Assembly: GCA_036571765.1 (NCBI GenBank)
Contig: BROE01000007.1
Span: forward strand, 4,696,887-4,760,886
Length of the DNA stretch: 64,000 nt
Direction: 5' to 3'
Source of the DNA: Plecoglossus altivelis
Lineage: Eukaryota > Chordata > Actinopteri > Osmeriformes > Plecoglossidae
Under the pieces are notes generated by a model. It ran no database searches and had not been told where the DNA came from. It saw only the letters and a list, made by a program, of their open reading frames with translations. A program made the translations under genes and the position numbers. Within the stretch, counting starts at the first letter, position 1; each line of letters starts with the position of its first letter. Positions 45,185 through 57,544 of this stretch are shown here, piece by piece.

Positions 45185-47999
45185 CTAGGCCTGGAAGTCG
45201 TTCCCAAAATGTCTTATCTGGTCCTCCGTCATGGACAGGTAGGTGGCTCTCATGCTGGGAGAGTACTGCAGGGAGACAGGACAGCAGCAGGACACAGGAT
45301 TACACACAGCACCACCTCACTAGAACACATACAGGGCCACACCAGTCCCCTTGCCTGCTAGACAGTGAGGGCTTCCCAGTCTGACAGGGCACTGAGAGCG
45401 AAGGCGTTTGAGAGACACCCACAGTCTCTCCTACCACATTCCCTTACTTGGTCTCCAACATGGGTGAGGGGGAAAGGACACGGTCATTCTATAGCACCTC
45501 AAGGTGATACCAACTATAGAATTGGAGACACAGGAAGTTTATGCCATGCACATGTAGGCCTACTACTGTGTCTCTCCATATGGGTTCAGGAGGTGAAATA
45601 CAGTAAGGGGGTATAGGTGGGGCGACGTCAGTACAGCCCTTCTAACACTAGGGGGAGACAGACCTGGCTGGGGGAGAGATACAGGAGGATGAGGGAAGGA
45701 CAGGGAGGGGTTAGCAGTTCAAAGCCATGCCAGGGGGATAGGAAACCAGTGGAACCAAATGAACACAGAGGGTCAATAGAGCGGAAATGAAGGAAAGGGG
45801 GGGAGGAGGGGGGGAGAGAGAGGGTAGGTGATTCAGACCCAGAAGAACGAGGAGGAGGAGGAGAGAACTTACTCTGTTTCTATATTGCTGAGAGCATACC
45901 TCCATAAGTTGATTAACGAAAAGAGGAAAGTAGGAAGTGAAAGGTACAAACAAACATTGAAACAACAAACAAACAAACAAAAATATAAAAAGAAGCTGTT
46001 AGCTGAAAATGCATAGAGTTGTAGCGTTGCAGTTGGGGGGGGGAGGAGGATTAATGACTGATTTGTCTCGGATAAAAGAAGCATTCGATTTGTTGCTGGC
46101 AGCACGAACTCAAGCTTTAATTTCAAAACATCTGAGAGAAAGACAGAGGAAGAGATCTGAAAGAGGATTTTTAAAACAGTCAAAGTAAAAGCCAGTATAA
46201 GTGCATGACCGGCATCTTGGCCTCTGCGGAATCCATCAGACTGAGAGGTTAAGTTTGATGATAGACGAATCATTCCAAAAAAAACAGGTCTGCTTCACCG
46301 ACAGTCGAACCAACACTATACATACGAACGTTCATCTTAAGTCACTCTTTTAAAATGCGGGGAAAGGAATCTCAGTAAAACAGCTGTCACCCCCCCCCCT
46401 CCCCTTCCCCCTGGTGCCTCACTGTAATATTCCGGTGTAATCATCGTGCTGTGCCTGCGCTAACTACACCGCGTCCCCAAAGTTAAAGGGTCAGGCAGAC
46501 GCTGTCGTGGAGTCTGCAAGAGCCAACTCCAACTGAGAGGAGACTGAGCTGGGGCAGCCAGCGTCTGGTGTTTTAGTGACAACTACTGTCAACGGACCAC
46601 AGCATGTTCTGCCACACAGTCTTACAATACTGCTCTCACACTAATGCTGATTGGTCAAAGGGGAGTTAAGGGGGGGTGGGGGGTTGTGTGGTGGTTTGCA
46701 TCATAAGAAGGACTTGGCCTCTGGGGCCCAACGCACCGAGGGGGGTGGAGAGCCTCGGCCAATCAGAGGCACGTTTTCGTAGCGCGGGTTCCCTCCAAAG
46801 AGCGCCGTCTGGTTCCTGAGAGGCAGGAGGTGAGACAGAGAGACAAGTAGAGGAAGAGAGAGATCGGTCAGGACAGAGAGACCAGGTGGCAAACAGAGAC
46901 AAGGAGAGAGAGCGACAGTCAGAGAGAGAGCGACAGTCAGAAAGAGAGACGTGAGCAAGGAAACAGGAAAATCAAACACAAAGACAGACGGAGAGAGAAG
47001 AGAACCACCAAGTCAACTGGAGCGACCATCCACAACCCAAACAGACAGACAACCTCACTCTCCCTCCACCCACATGTATTCGGAGACGGGGGCGTTGGAC
47101 ACGGCCTGGGCGGAGGCCGGAGGGTGGAGGCTGCTCTGGCTCCCCATGCTGCTGCTGTAGCTGCAGAAGCTGTGCATGTTGCTGTGGTTGGGGTTGGGCG
47201 CCACCCTCCGGCTCTGGGGGTTGAAGGGGTCCTCCTCGTCGATGTCGTCGTAGTCTCGCTCCCTGGAGCGCGGACACACACATCGGGGAGGGAGACGTCA
47301 GAGGTGGGGCGTGTGGAGGAGGGATGGCAGGGACAGAGAGAGAGAGAGATACAGAGAGAAACGAAAATGAGACTAGAGAGTTAGGAGAGAGAGTGAGAGC
47401 GTAGAGAGAGAGTGAGGAGAGAGAGAGTGAGGAGAGAGCGAGTGAGATAGCGAGCTAGTGAGGAGAGAGGGTGAGAGAGAGAGTGAGGAGAGAGTGAGAG
47501 AGAGAGGTAGAGCAGGCTGACCTGCTGGCAATCTGCCTCCACGCCCGGGGGATGGCACACAGCATGGCAGAGAAGGCTACAGCTGCCAGGATGGAGAAGA
47601 GACAGAGGTACAGCAGACCCTCCACCCCGTCATAACACACACCCACCAACGCATCCAGGTAGTCCTACAAAACACACACACACACAGAGAAATATCAGCT
47701 GTTATCAACAGCATGACCACGCACAGTGCATCTATCCGGGTCAGAACTTCGTCCTTGCTGCAGCTCTGTTGACCCAGATGGCGTGACGAGCTGCGGGGAG
47801 CAGGCGTCTTCTACCTTGTTGAGTCCTCTGCAGTCCAGCAGAGCAGTCAGCTGGTGCAGGCCGGCCTCCGACGAGTTCAGCAGATGCTGGATGCCCAGCA
47901 GGTCCCTCTGTGAAGGAGGCAAGCAGAGGAGAGCTTCACTGACTGGAGGAGGGAGGGCAAGCTCCAGTGGGGAAAGAGACTTCTCATGGGGAAATGAGC

Positions 48000-48070
<71 letters not shown>

Positions 48071-49397
48071 TGTAATTTGAGATTGGATAAGTTCAGACAG
48101 CTGACACATCTGTGGATGTTGAGGTGAGATGTTGTGCCTTCTAAAAGACAACCAGTTCCTTGGCACTGGCTGCTGTACCACCAGCTAGAACTGTGCACCG
48201 CAAGCATTTCATTCTCCACATGTGTTTTTTTTTGTGGTACTTTTCCGCTCTGGTTAAAAGTAGGCAAGGTTGTCAGTCGAATCCCAGGTGAAGGGGGGGT
48301 GGGAGGGAATGGGGGTGCAGGGAGGGGCTCACCTCTGCGGTGGGGAAAAGAGGGACGGCGAACTGCAGCAAGCCCTGGATCTGGATCTGCATGGTGGTCA
48401 AGGACCGCTGGAAGACCGTCAGGGACTGTGGAAACACACAGTGTCAGCGCTGCTGCTGTCAGGGCGCAGCACGAGACATGTTCTCGTTCCGTTAGCGGGC
48501 CCTGCCGGTGCGTACCTTCACCAGCAGGGGGCGAACTAGCACTGTATTTACCGCACACCGAACCACAGAAGGCAACTGAGTGGTTCCAGGCTGAAAATGC
48601 ATTGTTTTGTCATGAATATGCTAATTGATGTCCCATTCTGCTTTATCGGTGGATTTTCGAAAATGGAAATGAGAGTCGACCCGAATCTCATCAGCCGTGA
48701 GAATCAGACAGCGAGGCTGTCAGCGGAGCTGGCTTTGTAATTTGAGCAGGACACAGTCAATTACCTCAGACTAGCTGATGTAATCACTGTCCCTTTATCC
48801 GAACGCTTCCCTCCCTTCTTTTAAATGTTTGTTTTTGCGCCGCGACTGAGGCGAACGGTTTGCTGAGTTGTCGCCTTTTTTTTTTTTGTTCGTCCCGCGT
48901 GCGTGTGCCTGTTCAGCCCCTGTGACCATGAGGACGGGGGAGGGGGAGGGAGAGACTGGGGAGGGGGTAGAACAAAAGGATGAGGTGTAGACCGAGGAGA
49001 GCTCTGGGAGTTCTGGGGGGAGGGGAGGGGGGCTGGGAGAGTTGAGGGAAGGCTCAGCCGTGTGTCTGGCCTGCTGCGGTCATCTGTAGGCACGCTGGCG
49101 TTGTCAGGGTGGCGTGGAGCGCTGGCCTGGCCTCTTGACATGGCACTCTGTATCGATTCTCTGACTCACCACGTTTACAAGTGGCGACCAGAGCAAAGAA
49201 AGCTTTGCAGGGCTGCCCGCAAAGGCGCTGGCCTGGCACATGTCGGTTTCCTGACCTGACCTACTAAAGCCCTGGTGCTTCTGGGAAGGAATAACCTCGC
49301 TAGAACCCTGGAGAGATACTTGGAGATGGAGGGAGAGAGGAGAGAACACAGAGACAGAGAGGGAAAGAGAAAGAAAAAAGAATGAGAGGAGAGAGAT

Positions 49398-49454
<57 letters not shown>

Positions 49455-51387
49455 GAAAGAGAGTAGGGAGATGGAAGGTGGTTGAAGGGAGCACACAGGT
49501 CAGATGACACAGCACACAGGTCAGATGACACAGCACACAGGTCAGATGACACAGCACACAGGTCAGATGATACAGCTTGACAGTGACAGAGGCTGGAGCA
49601 GACTGGAGCAGACAGACGTAGAGCCTACCTGCTGGAAGGGGTTGGGCAGAGTCTGGCTGCAGTACAGGTAGTAGTGAACGATATCTGCAGAGATGAAAGA
49701 GAGAGCATCATATCAGAAGGGGTTTAGGGTTCGTTGCCTTCCCACCCCTAAGTGCAGCGCGATGGGTAACGCTGGTGAGCAATGTCCTTCAACAACACGA
49801 GCGTGACTGGGGGAAGTTACCAGAGCTGATGAAGCCCTTAGTCTGGTTCATGAGGTATTTGTCCGGGGCAACGCAGAAATCACTAGTACCCTGAACAAAC
49901 AGCAGAGGAGGAAGGAGTTTAGTAGACAAACACACACAGGCATGCAGCATTTCAAATATTTCCAATGAGTGGATGTGACAATACTACCAACAGAGAGGTT
50001 TAGCTGCCTCTCCTAGTTTTCGGTGAATGCCTGATATCTCTGGGGCCCAGTAGAATATGCACAAGGGCCCCAGGGGCCACTAGGGGCCCGATTAATGAGG
50101 GGATGAAACACTCTCTATTCTCCCCAAGCTCAGTGTTTGGAAATACATTGATATATTTGCCTAATCATGTGTGTGTATTAATGTGAGTGTGTGTGAGCAT
50201 CTTTGCATATTGCTCGGTCTGTAATTTTTCCCGTGCAGGAATTTAGTATGCGTTCATGTATTATGTAGGAAGCCAACAGGATGCAGCCTTCTTCTTCTTC
50301 GTCTGAGGTGGCTGCAGGAGGAGGAGGAGGAGGAGGAGCGCGGCGGCCTCGCTAGCACCGCCCTGCTGGTCTACAGGGGCCACGCAGGCCCGACTCTGCT
50401 GCCTGATACGGTTACATCCTAATGAGATCAACCCCGTTACTGTATCCCCTCCCCTGTAGGATCTGAAATACCTCACGCAATCTCTGGGCAACGTGTTGAG
50501 CAGAGATTGAGAGCAGAGAAAGAGAGTGAGAGAGAGAGAGAAAGGACAGTGAGAGAGAGAGTGTAGAGAGAGCATATAGAGAGGGGAGAGAGAGCGAGAA
50601 TGTTGAAAAAATGATGAACAGTCCCACCAGTTATTTATAGTGGCTGTATGTCGCACATGCACCCACGCACACAATAAACTCACAGCACTGACTCTATCAA
50701 CCAGCATGCTGTACCGTATATAATTGGTTTGCGGACAGCTGTTTAATGCACGTGCATTTGCAATTGTGTCCTTTTGAAGCAGTGACTGCGATTGGCTGCG
50801 GGAGGAGAGTTAGGAACCAGCCAGTGACAGTCAGTCTACTACTCTGGAAGCTTGGCACCAGCCCCGAGACCCAAATTGCAATGATTAGGGTGAGAGAGCG
50901 AAAGCCAAGACCTCAACAGCACCTCTGTCACTTCCTCCCGACACCAGTTACCTCGGCTGGCCTCGGAAGCGTCGACCTCCAGGTCCTAAACACAGTAGCG
51001 TTTTAGACACCGGCTTAAAATACAGGCTTGCGATGCAGACGTACAATTTCAAAGGAAAACCAAAACAAAACAACTTCAACCCCCGAGACAAAGTGTTGAC
51101 ACCGACTTTCCACAATGTTCCGTTGTCTTAGCAGGCCAGTGAGGATCTAGCAGCTATCATCCAGTACTTATGGCCCCAGTCCACAGCCCCGGGTCACACG
51201 GACGGGTAAAAAAGGAAAATATATCAAGAAGAAGGGAGAAGAATGGAACTTAGGAGCCCAAGGCGAATATGTGACTCATACATGCCAGTGTCTATCCCTT
51301 CTAAATCCTTCTGACACACACTACACCGACATATCCCACCCAGCGCACATACGCGCACACGCACACACGCACACGCACTCACGCACT

Positions 51388-51432
<45 letters not shown>

Positions 51433-54400
51433 GCGCACACGCACACACACACACAGAGAGTATTCAAAGACTCGTGGGTTAATCTGCTCCAGGGATAAAG
51501 AAACGGAGCTGAATACAGAGCGTTAATCTCCGTTTCGACGGCACCGTGACCGGACGCTCGGAACCGAACAGGACCTCTCATGAGCGCCGTCTCCGTCGGG
51601 GGGCCACGGAGGTCGGGGTCACCTCACGCCTGAGGTGATCGTCGGAGCATTCTGGACCAAAACACATCTGATGTGGCGATCAAACTGAAACCAGAAGGCC
51701 CAGGTTGGGTTTCTCTTGGCAGGAAACCTTCCTGCACATTCAGACTGCTGGAACGTTCCGGAGGTTGTAGTTTTGCGAGTCTGCAATTGACGGGGTGTGA
51801 TCAAAGCCTCGCGCGAGACCGGGAGACAGCGCCCTGATTTCCTGGGGGGGGGAGGGGAGGGGTATGGGAGAGGAGGGAGGAGGAGGAGGGGGGGGGGTGG
51901 CGGGGGGAGGATCGGAGGCAACCAAAATCCTTTTGATTTCACACCTCCGCCAGCGAAGATACCAGGTGTTGCTCTCCTCTCTCCTTTTCCATCTGCTCCA
52001 CTTATCAAATGATCCGGCTTCCCGGCTGTTCTGGAGCTGAGAAACAGTCCTGAACCGAGCTGGCTGATGGATGCAGCTTGACCTTCCGCCCAAGCGGAAG
52101 GCCTGTGCTTGTATTGTTGTGTGTTGTGTTTACGTACACGGGGGATTTCCGTGGAGAGCAGCTTTTATGAGAGATTGCGCTCCCCATAAAACCACTGCTC
52201 CTCTCACAACCGGTTTCTGTTTGCACAGTGTGTGCACTCAAAATATGTCCTCCCACCCTTCCCCTATCTCTCTCTCTATTGGTTTCCTATTTCTTTATGA
52301 AGTGAAGTGAAGTGACGTATTGTCAAGTATGGTTACCCATATTCGAAATTTTACCTCTGCATTTAACCCTTCCAAGTGCACACACAGTAGTGAGTAGTGG
52401 GCAACCGCACACACACAGTGAACCGGGGAGCAATTGGGGGTTCGGTGCCTTGCTCAAGGGCACCTCAGTCATGGTATCGAAGGCAGAGAGAGCGCTGTTT
52501 ATTCACAATCCCCACCTTCAATTCCTGCCGGTGCGAGAATCGAACCAGCAACTTGAGGGTTACAAGCCCAACTCCCTAACCATTAGGCCACGACTTCCCA
52601 CTTCCCCTTATAATGTTGTCTCCTGTTCGTTCACAGTAACACTGTAACACACCTCCTGCATCACAACACTACTGGGATCATGCGACCAGCTAGATGTGAT
52701 CCTTCAGGTTGTCCTGTAACTCACCACAGCGCTGGCCAGGTCTGCTCCCAGAGACGCCCAGCTGAGGACCAGTGTCAGAACCCCAAACACCATCATCCTG
52801 AGGGACACACACGCACACACACACACACACGCACGCACACACACACACACGCACACACACACACACACAGTCTAGTGTTAATACCAGTATATCACAGGGT
52901 CTAGTGTTATTATCAGGATATCACAGGGTCTAGTGTTATTATCAGGATACCACAGGGTCTAGTGTTATTATCAGGATATCACAGGGTCTAGTGTTATTAT
53001 CAGAATATCACAGGGTCTAGTGTTATTATCAGGATATCATATAAACAACAACCCAACCAAAGGTCATAGGTCATGTTTTATTTGTTTCCAATTCCTTCAA
53101 GGGTTGATTGGGGGCGTGCCGCAGGGCAGACTGAGCACACTCGCTAGCGAGCGTGACTAAACATGAATACTGATGTCATCATCATCCTAATGCCGCTCCT
53201 GTCATCCATTCCCAGGGATAAGAGGCTGTCTGATGTAACGCTCAGGTGCCCCTGAGTCTCTCCTCCTCCTCCTCCTCCTCTCTGCCCACCAACAAGCCGT
53301 CAGGGAATGTGAGATGTGATAACAAGCTTGCGTGTGTGCGCGTGTGTGTGCCTCCAAGGCCCATGTGAACAAAGGGATCAATAATGTCTACCGAGCAACC
53401 ACCATTCACCTGGTCATGGGTCAGCTCCGGACTGAAGATCAACAAATATCTCTTGTAAAGCTAGTGTCCTGTGTGCATTCATTTAACCAGGCTGCGCCCA
53501 CGTTCAGTTTGACCATGTGGAATCCGAGGTTTGGAACAGCAGTCTGTCTCCTGGTTAGGGGTGCTGCCTCCCCCCCCCCCCCCCCCCTCCCCCAACAGCT
53601 ATCAAGCCGGTTGCCTCACTAATTCACAACAGGCTGACAAGATAATGAGCTCCTGTTTCCATCACTGAACAGCCCCCTCCCCCCACCTCACTCCATCTTT
53701 CCCTTTCTCTCGCTTTCTCTCACCCCCTTCCCTCTGTACATCCCCTATCCGTCTCCCTGTCTCGCTCCCCCCACCCAATGCCTGACTCTGTCTTTTGCTC
53801 GCCCTCTTCTCTCCCCCCTTCCGTCTCCCCCCTCTCCCCCTAACGAGCTCCTTGCATCTCTCTCCGTCTCTCCCGTCACGACGGTGGGTGAGCGCTGGCA
53901 GAATAATGGCCTTCCAGTCAGGGGGGAGACAAAGAGCAGAGTATAACTGGTATGATTAGCATGACTGAATGCTTCAGATGCAGCTCTGCAGCACAACTCA
54001 TCCCCCCTGACTAGTGTTAAAGTGCACAACCGAACGGCAAGGAAGTGTGACGAGAAGTTTCAATCTGGAATGCCCATGTATGGCTCTGTGTGTGTCTGTG
54101 TGTGTGCGCGCGAGTCTGTGCGCGTTTGCGTCCGAGCATGTTTTCGTGTTTAACTATGTGCGTCAGGAGTCAATGTTTACGCGTATGCCTACATGTACTG
54201 TAGGCTTGTGTAAATGTTTGTTTGCGCGTGTTTGCTTGTGTGTGTTTGTGTGTGCGTGTGTGTGTGAGTCTGCCTGTGAAGGGGGGGGGGGTGATGAGGA
54301 ACTCTAAGTGGCCGCCTGGCCTGGCTCTAAGTGGCGCTGGGTGTGTAATGATGGGCTCTGTCGGGCCCTGGTAGTCTGGGTCTGAGTGGCTGCTGCTGGG

Positions 54401-54754
54401 CTACCCAGTGGGCAGCAGTAACGCCCTGGTGGCCGGCTCATCAACACGCCCAGCCAGACCGGGGCGTGGAAAGCGAGCGAGCAAGCGAGCGAGCCAGTGA
54501 TGCTTGTTGTTCTCAGGCAGTGGTCAGGCCTGTTTGCGACGCAAGGGAACAAGACACGCCACACGCAGGCACACATGGTCGTGGAGGGAGAGTCACGTTA
54601 GCACGCTAACAAACAAACAAATGGATCTCAAGGCTGTTGTCCCTCATCTGGGACTGTTCAGACGACTCTCTGTAAGCTTGAGTGCGGATGGACCTACAGG
54701 GTCCTTGTGCTTCAGTGGAGCTATCTGGATCCGCTGCCTACACAGGCACACGCA

Positions 54755-54792
<38 letters not shown>

Positions 54793-54917
54793 TACATACA
54801 CACAGCAAGGAGATCCTCACAATATAAGCCTTCACTGTAAATACTCCAACTGTTATTTACTCCAAATGTTGAAGTGTCCTCTGTGAAAGCTGAGTGAAGA
54901 GTGTGTGTGTGCAAGCA

Positions 54918-54950
<33 letters not shown>

Positions 54951-55151
54951 ACTGCTTGGCTGTAAGGGGTCCTCTGTGACTGATGTAGAGAGACAGTGCA
55001 GGGCTCGGCTGGGTGAACACAGCCCAGGATAGATTACGCACACAGGAGAAACCTCCAGGCCAGCAGGGGGCGCAAAGCTTAACCTGCCAGGAAGGCACAG
55101 GGGAATGTGGGTGTGTAGGAGAAAGTGACTGAGTTTGTGTGTAAGAGATGA

Positions 55152-55209
<58 letters not shown>

Positions 55210-57491
55210 TGTGTAAAAGAAAAGTCAGTGTGTCTATTTCTGACAGTAGCCCAACCCTTCCATGGAACATTTCTCCGTTCCCCTTCCCAATCCCCCTCAC
55301 GGCTTCCATAGTGCCACATCAATGGGAGAACCTGAGTAATGGCTAATGATAAGGTTCCACGTTGGGGTGGTGAGAACGTGCAAAGTGGAACCTGACAGAA
55401 CCAATGTAGCTGCCACAAGCAGCCAGGAAGCTCAGAGAGATCAAAGAAGAGACCCCCTAGCGATGGCATCGCTCCAAATCCACGCCGGACCCCCGACGTC
55501 ACACAGCTGAGATAGCAGGAATTCTGGGTAATCCTATCAAATGTCACGGCCATTCAACAGACCGCTCCGTACCAACCTGGGACTACGTTCCTTGATGTCC
55601 ACAGTGCTGTGCTCACTCGTCACCTTGTAAAGCTTGACCCACAACCAGGACTACACTCAACAACGTTTGCCTCCCTGAATTCCACCTGAAGCAGGTCAAA
55701 ATCAGCCAGCGCACTCCAGACCCATTTCCTTCTTCTATTTAGAGCAGAAAGTGTGCTGCAAACTGGAAGCAGCCGTACGAAAGGAAACGCAAGGACAAAC
55801 ATAGAAGGGAAACTGGAGTTTGATTTACAGTCAGGTCGTGAGCCAGTCAGCGTTTTGATGGCTGAAGTAGAAAAGAAAGGCAGACTGTTTTTTCTTCCTT
55901 TGTCTGACAGAGAGTTCCCGCCTGGCAGTTCTGTATACAGTTTGTTCACTGCAGAGGAGCCAGTGGATCTCGCAACTCTAGTCACGCAAACATCTGGAGC
56001 GTCACCCATGGAAGGGAGGAAGTAGGGCTGGGACCAGGGTGAGGCAGGAAGGGATTAGGCTAGGCGGCATGGACTGCAAGGGGGGGAAAGGGGAAGGTTC
56101 CCGGGGCTGGTACTTACGTAGTGAGGAGCCACCGAGACTGCTTGGCCAGGCCCAGACAGGCCGCCAGACAGATGACCAGGTCCAGGATGAGCAGGAGCAG
56201 GTAGGTGAGCCACCTGCGGGACACAGGGAGAAGAGACGAGCGTTCAAACAAGGGCGCGGTCATGTCCACCCTCCGAGTCAGTTGGTTTTGTCTTGTACCA
56301 AAGAGACACCCCCCCCACACACACACACACATACGCACACAAGTGTGTGTAGGACACGCACTGCAGGAGGGGACAAGTGCAGAACGTGCAGGGGCTGTTT
56401 CGGACCATATTTCTAAGGAGTTATCTCCTAGTATAAGTGGAGGTCATGTCTCCATCTGTGGGTATGTCCAGGCCTGAGAGTGTGTGCACCCGGGCATGTG
56501 TGCGTGCTGCTGTCCAACACACTCCTCTGCAGCCATCTGCTAACCCTTCTGGTGGTCAGTCTGTGGCCCCAGCCCGAGCCACGCTAAGAGCCGGAGTCCA
56601 GACGGTTAATAATGAATGAGGCTAAATCCATACGGTTGAATATTTTATGCTCTGAGAGATAGATTGTTATCCTCCCCCACCCCTCCCGCCCCTCCTTCCT
56701 CTCCGAGGGTCAAATCGCAGGATAGAGTTGAGTTGTACAGTACCCCAGTAGTATGGGGGGGTGGGGGAGGGTGTCAAGATAGCCCTGTTGATGGGATTCT
56801 TCTACAGGGTAAATTATAGCAACTAACTCTTATATGAGGGACTAGTGGGTTATGAGGGTGGAGGTGTTGGTGGGGGGGATTAGAACGATGGTATCTCTGC
56901 AAACCCTGCCTCCGTGTACAGAGTACTCCTTTGCGCGCGCGCACACGCACACACACACACACACACACCCCTCTCTCCCAGTGGTTTGAGAGTGTGAGCT
57001 AGGAGACTGACTGCATTCTCTGAGGCTCCATGTCTGTCCTGAGATGCCTGTGTAGCTACCAGAAGTATTGCGTCATGGGAGGCGTAGCAGAGTCAGATTC
57101 CAGCTCAAAAATCACCCGTATTAACGATACCAAATCTCTTTGATCGCTAAGCTAACAGAGAGGACCAGGCCTCTCTTTGCTGGTCCCAAACCCAAAGCTC
57201 TGGAACTCTTAAAAGGGGGGGATGTGAACTTCTGTGTGTTCTGAGGTGTTATCTGTCCTGACCTGTAGTACTCGACCATGGAGGTCTGGCTGGCGAGAGA
57301 GGCCAGGTCCACCTTGGCCTGCTCCCAGTCAGGCAGGCCCAGGAGCTGCTTGATGACATTGTCGGCCATCTGCTGCATGAAGCGTAGGGTCTGGACGTAG
57401 TCGCCCCGCGTGGCAAAGATCTCGTCCAGCCGAGCCAGGTGCTGCTGTAGACCGCTCTGCATGCCACCCATGGTGCCTGTCACCTGCACAC

Positions 57492-57544
<53 letters not shown>

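Larger units (their letters stand above)
49891..52724 (-). other. ttyh2 intron with SINE copy 2
   Basis: 2.8 kb without recognised exons. It contains a GGA run (50315-50340), a GA run (50515-50600), a CA array (51352-51455), a G-rich stretch (51840-51910) and the SINE at 52299-52597. Confidence 0.65.
52798..56117 (-). other. ttyh2 intron with CA arrays and 29-bp repeat
   Basis: 3.3 kb without recognised exons. It holds the 29-bp array (52872-53041), C-rich (53569-53590) and CT-rich (53680-53870) tracts, and TG/CA arrays at 54229-54265, 54755-54800, 54900-54950 and 55155-55205. Confidence 0.65.

Noticed and set aside
47695..48558. Minus-strand open frame of 287 residues over ttyh2
   Set aside because: It includes part of a real ttyh2 exon in frame but reads through introns and a long CA/GT array; the real exons are short and spliced.
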